A model generated the notes under the pieces. The model was not told where the DNA came from. It did not search any database and saw only the letters and a list, made by a program, of their open reading frames with translations. The position numbers were made by a program, and so were the translations under genes. DNA of 64,000 nucleotides from Lentinus brumalis (taxonomy: Eukaryota > Basidiomycota > Agaricomycetes > Polyporales > Polyporaceae): the NCBI GenBank assembly GCA_001792895.1, contig MARA01000001.1, positions 1-64,000 of the forward strand, in the 5' to 3' direction. Of this stretch, positions 57,536-64,000 are shown in pieces; the first letter of the stretch is position 1; each line of letters starts with the position of its first letter.

Positions 57536-58867
57536 TCATGGCCAGATAGGAAGGTATGGTAGACATAATATGTCTCGCATTCGTGAGCAAGCTTTACGGA
57601 GCAACTTGATTGGCCGGAACCCTGCAGGTAAATGAAGGAACTGAGCACTTTTGCTCATGGTATGTTGCACAGAGCATCACTCACCTCTCGGCTTCGTGTG
57701 GGCGGAGTCGACGCTTGTCGCACTGCGACTTGAGTGGTTCTTCGTGTCCGTGTGACTATAGACCACACTGCGCGCGTCGTCCGCGTTGTCATGGACGGAA
57801 TTGGCCTCGCTGACGAAGTCCTCGAAGCCAGCAGGTATGGGCGGAAGCATAGGGGGAAGCGACGGGTTGCGCGCTCTTGCAGCCTGGATGATGCTAGATG
57901 GGTGTTGCGTCAGAGACATGTTGTAGACTCATAAACCACGCCACACTTTACCTCACAATCGTGTCACGTTCCTCAAACAACTCCCGTGGGTCCGCAATGT
58001 CTTCTTGCTTGAGCTGCGCAGCCATATCCACCCAAAGGTGGACTAACGGGAGAACCTCCACATCCAAGTCGGGATCGCCAAAGAAGCCTTCCATCATGTT
58101 GCCCGACTCTGCCGAACCGGACCAGGAGTCGCTGTGGCCAGAAGAGAATGTGCGGATGGAGTGGACGTCAGCCTCCTCGACGCCGTTGTTGTGCGTAGAA
58201 GAGTCGTCGCCATGACCGGGAGCACTGGATGAATCTCCGCTATGAACATCTGCGAGACCCATCGCTGCGCTTCTAGCTTTGAGCGCAAGCGAACGCTTCC
58301 CATTGTCCTCAGCAACGCATTGCAGCAACCTCATCTTCTGTTTCGAAGAAAGCATGACGGCTTTCGTCTGATCGAAGCCTTCCGGTCGTGCAATCACCCG
58401 GACGTCCAACTCCATCTTGGGCCAGTGATAGCAGTTACTGTACGGAAACAATCCGGGTGGCTCGGGAACAAGTGGCGGACGGCCGTGAGGGTGCGCGATA
58501 TTCGGGAAGATGGGTGTGCACAGGTCGGGAGTGTAACCGTGCTCTTCGTCTGTAGGAGTCGGCGTCGGCGAGACGAGGCGGACGATGAAGCCGTACCACG
58601 GTACTCCAGGAATAGGAAGTGAAAGGTCCTAGATCAGAGTTACGAAGTGACCACGGTCAACGAGGCATTATATGGGAACTAACACTCGGTACTCACGCAG
58701 TCGATGTAGGCCACGTATGATTTCGGGCGCAAAGCTTTCGCAGAAGCCATAGCTTCCTCATCGTTCAAGTGCTCGACCATCGCGACGGGATCCATACAAA
58801 TTACGGCATAACTGTGCGTACTGGGCGCATATGGAGCCTCAGAGCTCGCATCTGCATTGTCAGCCAT
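57536..58867 (-). CDS. family A member A6 (type A-I), intact four-exon gene
   Basis: ATG 58867 (MADNADASSEAPYAPSTH). Exons 58697-58867, 57952-58628, 57685-57893 and 57536-57621. Exon 1: SYAVICMDPVAMVEHLNDEE, KSYVAYIDC. Exon 2: LSLPIPGVPWYGFIVRLVSP, YTPDLCTPIFPN, FPYSNCYHWPKMELDVRVIA; a Ser/Asp-rich middle; VLPLVHLWVDMAAQLKQEDI. Exon 3: SIIQAARARNPSLPPMLPPI. Exon 4: FRPIKLLRKACS, ending LPYLPIWP. Every junction keeps phase and no stop interrupts, so this copy can make a full protein of about 380 residues. No domain is recognised; there are no membrane or secretion signals. Divergent from B4 across 484 bases. Confidence 0.7.
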
Positions 58868-59351
58868 CGTAGCGAACAGTTGACAGAAGCTTCGAATCCG
58901 AGAGAGTTCGACGTCACTGAGGAGGTATGTGTCCGAGTCCGAAGGGCTTGGGAAAAGCGCGTGCAGGTTATCAGAGGCCTCTCGAGGGGTGCACAAAAGC
59001 AGCAGAAGACAAGGGCCTGCATAGCATGGACCGTCGTGATGAGCGTTGTTCTCGAAGTTGTTGCCGGTGATTCGATAAGTAAAGTGTTGTTATTGTCTTG
59101 TCGATATAGGCGCCCGGTCGCCGGCGCCTGGCATGCGACTACTTAGTGCCCGTGCCTTCACGCCCGGGCCTTCACCTGGACGTTGAACGTTCAACGTTCA
59201 ACGACGGTACCATGACAGCGCTCTTCTTTTGTGTGGACATTCTACTCCGAGAACAACAATCCGCGGCCGTCTCTAAATATGCCATGATCTCGACCCTCCA
59301 CCAGAGAAACTACTCACTCGCTGTCTCGCCAGGTCGCAAACTTCAGTCTCT
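58868..59351. promoter_or_regulatory. A6/B4 bidirectional spacer
   Basis: Contains the conserved block ccgtcgtgatgagcgttgtt (59031-59050) shared with A4/B3, and a palindromic cluster cgttgaacgttcaacg at 59181-59196 followed by another gttcaacg. It presumably drives both genes. Confidence 0.5.
59181..59203. repeat. 16-bp perfect palindrome with extra half-site
   Basis: cgttgaacgttcaacg is its own reverse complement. A third half-site, ttcaacg, follows directly. It could be a dimer-binding operator in the B4 promoter; this is inferred from symmetry alone. Confidence 0.5.
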
Positions 59352-60202
59352 ATGGATCCGTGCCATTGCTCTCATACCCGACCCATTGACGACCCGGCCC
59401 CTTTACCGGCAGGCTACCAGACAGGGCTTGGTGATGTCTACATGATCAACGAGTCTGTCTGCATTCCCTTCTACGACATTTTCCGGCAGTCGCCGAACCT
59501 CGAGCGCACGCAGTACATTCAATCGTCGCATTCCTTACTCAGTGTCTGCAGCAGACAGACCGCCACAAGACATATAGACGGGAGGCCGTGTATTCTCATG
59601 GACTACTACGAGGAGTCCTACGTGCGCAAGATAGCCCGCAAGGTCTGCCTTGTCACGACATATTCCGGGCACCAGATGTCGACACTTCCCAAGATATGCG
59701 GGGAGTTCAGCATTCCCGTCTCTCCGAGCGATGCTATCACTGCGGATAACAATGATCACGTTCACTCTTCACCCCAATGGAGCCGTGACAACGCGTGGAT
59801 TATAGCTTGGGTATTCGTCACCAGAAGGCCACTCATTCGTCGCATGCAGGCCAAGCGAGAGGCAGGCCGACCATCGGAGAACGTCTTCTTCAGCGACGCC
59901 ACTGCGGAATACCTCGACGCAGCATGTATGAAGTTGCGAACGGAGTGGATGGTGAAGTGCAGGAAGGACCCCAGCCTTGCCGGCCGGTATGCTAAGGAGT
60001 TCCACGTGAGTACTCGTTTACGTGCTACGTAGGGAAATCCGCACTTACACCTCTTCAGGACCACCGCAAGGTATTTGCAGCGGCAGGGGCGAGCAAAGTA
60101 TGACTCCGTTTCTTGCCTGTTATAGCTGCTTGTTTACATTTTCAGCAGTACTCTCTCGCTACACAGGCCACATGCCGGACGATGCGCCACAGCGCGTACA
60201 AG
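59352..60202 (+). CDS. family B member B4
   Basis: ATG 59352 (MDPCHCSHTRPIDDPAPL). Exon 1, 59352-60006; exon 2, 60059-60097 (DHRKVFAAAGASK); exon 3, 60146-60202 (QYSLATQATCRTMRHSAYK); at least one more 3' exon is likely. Motifs: CHCSH, LGDVYMINESVCIPFYDIFR, NLERTQYIQSS, GRPCILMDYYEE, ARKVCLVTTYSGHQMSTLPK, FSIPVSPSDAI, HVHSSPQWSRDNAW and IIAWVFVTRRPLIRRMQAKR, then KLRTEWMVKC. The N-terminal Cys/His cluster could bind metal. No catalytic motif or known domain. Intact as far as read. Shares an upstream region with A6. Confidence 0.65.
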
Positions 60203-60571
60203 GTACGCCTCATCTCGTAGCTCTCAGCGCACCTGACCCCGTCACTGACCGTCGTCATCGTATCCAGCCCACTAGACAGAACAGTCAGTTGACTCTTATA
60301 TTCTAGCTGGGCGTACTCACTGATTCGCATCATGCCAGGGACCGACCACTAGCCTGCGCAGCGTCTACATCGTCGCCGAGTGCATGTCATGTATCCCGAG
60401 ATCCGGACTTCTCCTTCTCCTTGTAGTGTGGCTGGACCACGTACTACTGCACCCACGTTCCTTACCGATGTATCTTCATAGAACTCTAATATAGCATATG
60501 ATCGCTCGCGCTAACGCTATGCCGCAGTACGGTGCTTCTTACCCACTCCCGCCGTGAGATGGTGAAACGCC

Positions 60572-60785
60572 GGTGGAATTGCCCCTGGGGACGCTCCTCC
60601 TCGCGGTCAGGACACTATCGGCAACCTTCTTTTTTGGCGGCCTTGCTTGGACTTCCGCCGTGCACCACGAACGCTCAGCTCCGTGCGCGTGCTGGGATTG
60701 AAGGTGAGAGATACAACTTGCACCTCCGATGGGCGCATGACAGAGGCAGGATTCCCGGTCGTCTCGTTACCACGGCTCAAAGACA
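60572..60785 (+). pseudogene. second copy of HET-pseudogene tail
   Basis: PLGTLLLAVRTLSATFFFGG, then FRRAPRTLSSVRVLG and MTEAGFPVVSLP match, in broken frames, the tail of the HET pseudogene at 47187-47390 (PLGTLLLEVRTLSATI; FRWAPRTLSSAGMLG; TEAGFSVISFP). At the DNA level cccctggggacgctcctcct is identical at both sites. Only this 0.2-kb piece was copied; the HET catalytic core is absent. Confidence 0.7.
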
Positions 60786-60844
60786 ATGTATATGGAGGAC
60801 AGTATACAAGTATACACGGAGGCATGAGGAGGCGGAGTGTATCG

Positions 60845-62130
60845 TCAAGGCCAAACCGGGAGGGATGGAATACGGAAGATCTGGCCTATGCAATTACGGA
60901 CTTTACGAAGCAACTTCAGAGGTCTGAAACCTGCGTCAAAGAGTCAGCAGATGTAGTGAAGTGTAGTATGTGCACGAACACTCACGCCTGGACTTCGTGC
61001 GTGCGGTGCTGCTGTGCGAGTCTTTGGCATCTCCATTAATAGAGTCCACCTCGCTCTCATGGTCTTGAAAGACGGGCGGAACTGGGGGCAGCATGGGCGG
61101 AAGTGAGGGATTGCGAGCCCGCGCAGCCTGAATGATGCTAGACAAGCAGGACGTCAGCAATTCATGACACTGTCATACCCCATGAGATAACTTACCTGAC
61201 AATCGTGTCGCGCTCTTCAAACATGCCGCGCGGGTCCGGAATGTCTTCTTGCTTGAGATTCGCAGCCAAATCCACCCAGAGGTGGACAAGCGGGAGGATC
61301 TCTACATTCTGGGCAGGATCGCCGAAGAACCCATCCATAATGTTGACCGACCCTTCCGAGCCGGAGGAGGAGCGGCTGTAGCTGGACGAAAACGTTCGGA
61401 TTGAGTGGGCGTCAATCTCGCCAGCGGTCTCTCCTTCTGCAAGAGGGTGGGCGTCGAGGTCGGATACATGAGGCACATCCTTGTCATGGTCCGCAGATGC
61501 TGGCGACGAACGACCTGCCGCCACATCTCTGGCCCTGAGCGCGGCGAAACGATTCCCCTCGTCTTCCGCCACACACCTCATCAGCTTCAACAGCTCTTTA
61601 GGTGGCAACCTCACTGTCTTCGCGCGATCGAAGCCTTCCGGTCGTGCGAGCATGCGGATGTCCAGCTCCATACCTGGCCAGTGGTAGCAGTTGTTATACG
61701 GAAACGACCCGGGTGGCTGGGGAATAACTGGCGAACGCCCTTGTGGGTGTGTACCATTTGGATATATTGGAGTGCGCATGTCTGGATTGAGACCTAGTTT
61801 CTCGTCTGCGGGCGGGGGGCACGGGGCGATCAGGGAGACGTCGAACCCGTACCATGGTACCCCAGGCCAGGGAAGGGAATGGTCCTGAATAGAGAGCACA
61901 GTACACAAAGTGTCAGTGCACGGACAAGGCATTGAGAAACTATGATTCACACTTACACTGTCAATGTACGCCAGGTAGAATTTCGGACACATGGCTTTAG
62001 CAGAAGCCAAGGCTTCTGAATCGTTCAAGTGCTCGACCATCGCGACGGGATCCATGCGAATCACGGCATAGCTATGCGTACGGGGACAGAACGGTGCCTC
62101 AGAAGGAGCGGATACTGCATCGTCGGCCAT
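60845..62130 (-). CDS. family A member A7 (type A-I), intact four-exon gene
   Basis: ATG 62130 (MADDAVSAPSEAPFCPRTH). Exons 61957-62130, 61196-61884, 60986-61137 and 60845-60930; introns of 72, 58 and 55 bases. Exon 1: SYAVIRMDPVAMVEHLNDSE, KFYLAYIDS. Exon 2: LPWPGVPWYGFDVSLIAPCP, NPDMRTPIYPN, FPYNNCYHWPGMELDIRMLA; an acidic Ser-rich middle; ILPLVHLWVDLAANLKQEDI. Exon 3: SIIQAARARNPSLPPMLPPV. Exon 4: RFRPLKLLRKVRNCIG, ending LPVWP. Nearly the same as A6 in all conserved parts, so a recent duplicate; the variable middle differs most. Divergent from B5 over 423 bases. Function unknown. Confidence 0.7.
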
Positions 62131-62553
62131 ACGAGCGGATAGTCGGTACAAGCTTCAAGTTAGAGAGTTGGACACCACCGAAGTTGCGGAGTGCTTCGCC
62201 GGCGGATACACAGCAATGAGGGGGAGGGAAAAAGACCTTGGAGGACTTCAAGGCCTGAGCAAACGATGCACAAAAGAAAAAGGACCGACTTGATGGACGT
62301 TGTTCTCATGATGATGCGTCGGCAACCGATGAAGGTCTTGTTAGGTGCCATCAACAATAAGCGCCCGTTCCTTGTCTTCTACGTTCACTCTAGTCCCAAT
62401 CTGCCGACTCCAGCGCTACCATGGCAGCACGCTCCTTTTGTCTGTTGGACCTTTGTAGCTGAGCTCAGAACAACAAACTCGAGCTACCTCTAAAAGTCCC
62501 ATCTGAATCACCGCGCTCGTCGCGCTCCGCGCTTCAACTTCCCCTCTGTCGCG
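62131..62553. promoter_or_regulatory. A7/B5 bidirectional spacer
   Basis: Shared upstream region of A7 and B5. It holds ggacgttgttctca (62294-62307), related to the gagcgttgttct block of the other A-I/B spacers, then cgtcggcaaccgatg, and a C/T-rich leader before B5. Confidence 0.45.
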
Positions 62554-63431
62554 ATGGATTCGTGCCAATGCTCTCACTCTCTCTATGTTGACACTCCTGT
62601 CGCTCATTTACCTAATCATGCCTTATGTCCTGGCGACGTCTACTTCGTCAACGAGTCTATCTGTACTCCCATATACGACATCCTCCGGCAGCCCCAGTCA
62701 AACTTAGAGCGCACACAATACATCCAGTCACAGCAATCATTCCACAGTATCTGCAGCAGAGATACTGCTACAAAGCACGAGAACGGGAGGCCGTGTATCG
62801 TTATGCAGCACTATCGAGACCCCTTCACGCGGAGGATGTCACGCAAGGTCTGCCTTGTCACGACGTACAGCGGACGGCACATCTCCACGCTTCCGAAGAT
62901 CTGCAAAGATTTCAGCGTACCCGTCTACCCGCACTACGCCATCACCCCCGACTCGGGGGACGATCACGTCCATTCGATGCCCCGATGGAGTAGGGAGAAT
63001 GCCTGGATTGTTGCGTGGATATTCACTACCAGCAGGCCGCTCATTCGCGCCTTGCGAGCCAGACGAGAGACAGGCCAACTGGGGGAAAACATCGCCTTTG
63101 GCGAGACCGCCATGGAATACATCTTGGAGACCTGCGAGAACTTGCGGGAGGAATGGTTCGACAAGTGCAAAAACCCGAAGTTCGCCGGTCCGTATAACAA
63201 GGAGTTCCACGTGAGTATGCGGTACCGCATCAGCACATATGGGATTTTGCGCTCACACTGTATACTTTCAGGCTCATCGGAAGGCCATCGAAGCAGCGGA
63301 GGCGGCGAGTAAGGTACAACTTCGTCTTCTCATTAATCCTTCAGCTCGCTCGTTGCTGAGATCGCCTGCAGTACTCCCTCGCTACAGAGGCAACCTATCG
63401 GACGACTCGGACACGTCACAGCGTGTACAAG
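62554..63431 (+). CDS. family B member B5
   Basis: ATG 62554 (MDSCQCSHSLYVDTPVAHL). Exon 1, 62554-63210; exon 2, 63272-63313 (AHRKAIEAAEAASK); exon 3, 63372-63431 (YSLATEATYRTTRTRHSVYK); a further 3' exon probably lies near 63500-63725. Motifs as in B4: CQCSH, PGDVYFVNESICTPIYDILR, NLERTQYIQSQQS, GRPCIVMQHYRD, SRKVCLVTTYSGRHISTLPK, FSVPVYPHYAITPD, HVHSMPRWSRENAW and IVAWIFTTSRPLIRALRARR. It is the cleanest B copy; no break seen. Function unknown; the N-terminal CxCSH could coordinate a metal. Paired with A7. Confidence 0.68.
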
Positions 63432-64000
63432 GTACGTGTTTAGCGCACCGCTCAGAGACTCGGATCCCGCCGCTGACCAGCGTCATTGTTGTACCCCAGC
63501 CTACTATGCAGAACAGTCAGTATAAGTACTCCGTCTCACAAGCTAGGCATACTCACTGATATGTGCTCTGTCAGGGGCCGGCTACTAGCTTATTCGTACG
63601 CGTGGTTGCCGAATCACGCTCTATATCCGCCCGGCGAGCCTTGGCCTCTTTGCAGTGTCATGGCTGGACCATACACGACCAATCACACGTTCCTTGTCGA
63701 CCGTCTGACATCTGTTGTATCTTGATATCAATCTCATGCAGCATAATCATGTCCGTCTCGTATCGACTGAGTCGTCTCCATAGTTAGACGTACACCGATA
63801 TCGCTCCCGCATGTGAGTAGGTGAAGCAATGGAGCTTACGACACGGTCCCATCCTGTCCCGGGGGACGTAAGACGTATGTTCGACCCGTCGACCGTTTAT
63901 CTTACCCCACTCAGAGTCTGGTCACCCGCGAGAACACGGTCATGCATTAGCTGCCTTGCAAATGGTCTACTGTACAATGGATGCGGTCGAATAGCGATAC
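63432..64000. other. 3' flank of B5
   Basis: Part of 63485-63600 resembles the DNA 3' of B4 (60285-60360), sharing aacagtcagt and a tactcactgat word. It therefore belongs to the duplicated unit and may include the last B exon. Beyond 63740 nothing is recognised. Confidence 0.35.

Noticed and set aside
49074..63431. Reading the A/B pair as a toxin-antidote or spore-killer system
   Set aside because: The arrangement alone allows it, but neither protein shows a toxin fold, membrane segment or known inhibitor motif. There is no evidence beyond pairing.
1..64000. tRNA, rRNA, CRISPR arrays, bacterial operons
   Set aside because: None seen: no cloverleaf-like segments with a GTTCRANNC box in context, no regular short spacer arrays, and a gene structure that is clearly eukaryotic.

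Overview
The window comes from a filamentous basidiomycete, most likely an Agaricomycete (Polyporales-like by feel; not proven). Genes are cut by many short introns (about 45-75 bases, GTRNGT donors, CTGAC/CTAAC-like branch sites, YAG acceptors). Transposons of the Helitron and Ty3/gypsy classes, a HET-domain relic and species-level gene-family expansion all fit this group. I see no rRNA, tRNA or CRISPR.

Layout. 1-7.7 kb: a broken hypothetical gene, a minus-strand hypothetical gene of at least five exons, and a long plus-strand gene with a Lys/Ala-rich, histone-tail-like N-terminus. 8.1-15.9 kb: an almost complete Helitron Rep-helicase with an extra C-terminal cysteine-peptidase-like domain, split by two frameshifts. 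15.9-21.7 kb: a 5'-truncated, frameshifted Ty3/gypsy element (protease tail, RT, RNase H, integrase and an extra 3' ORF). 21.8-27 kb: three minus-strand genes, namely a zinc-motif protein cut off by the LTR element, a coiled-coil protein with a C-terminal membrane segment, and an LRR/F-box-type protein. 27.5-36.5 kb: more ordinary host genes, namely a WD40 protein with a C-terminal membrane anchor, three small hypothetical genes, a SUN-domain inner nuclear membrane protein and an alpha-helical protein. 36.6-38.3 kb: two adjacent minisatellites, one with a 119-bp period and one degenerate with a period near 45 bp.

38.3-63.5 kb is the most distinctive part. It holds two unrelated protein families that I do not recognise. 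Family A has seven genes (five of type A-I, two of type A-II) plus three relics. It shows a fixed four-exon layout, an exon-1 motif like SYAVIRMDPVAMVEHLND, and type-specific C-terminal exons. Family B has five members with an N-terminal CxCSH motif and a GDxYxxNESxCxPxYDI motif. The families recur as head-to-head pairs: A4/B3, A6/B4 and A7/B5, with B1/A3 in the mirrored order, and gaps of roughly 420-600 bp. Pieces of promoter and 3'-flank sequence are conserved between copies. The picture is a duplicating, decaying two-gene module. A HET-domain pseudogene and a second 0.2-kb piece of it lie inside the same array, so a role in self/non-self recognition is conceivable but unsupported beyond location.

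Single-base frameshifts recur in C/G runs of otherwise intact genes (SUN gene, the Lys-rich gene, A4). Some of these may be assembly errors rather than real lesions.
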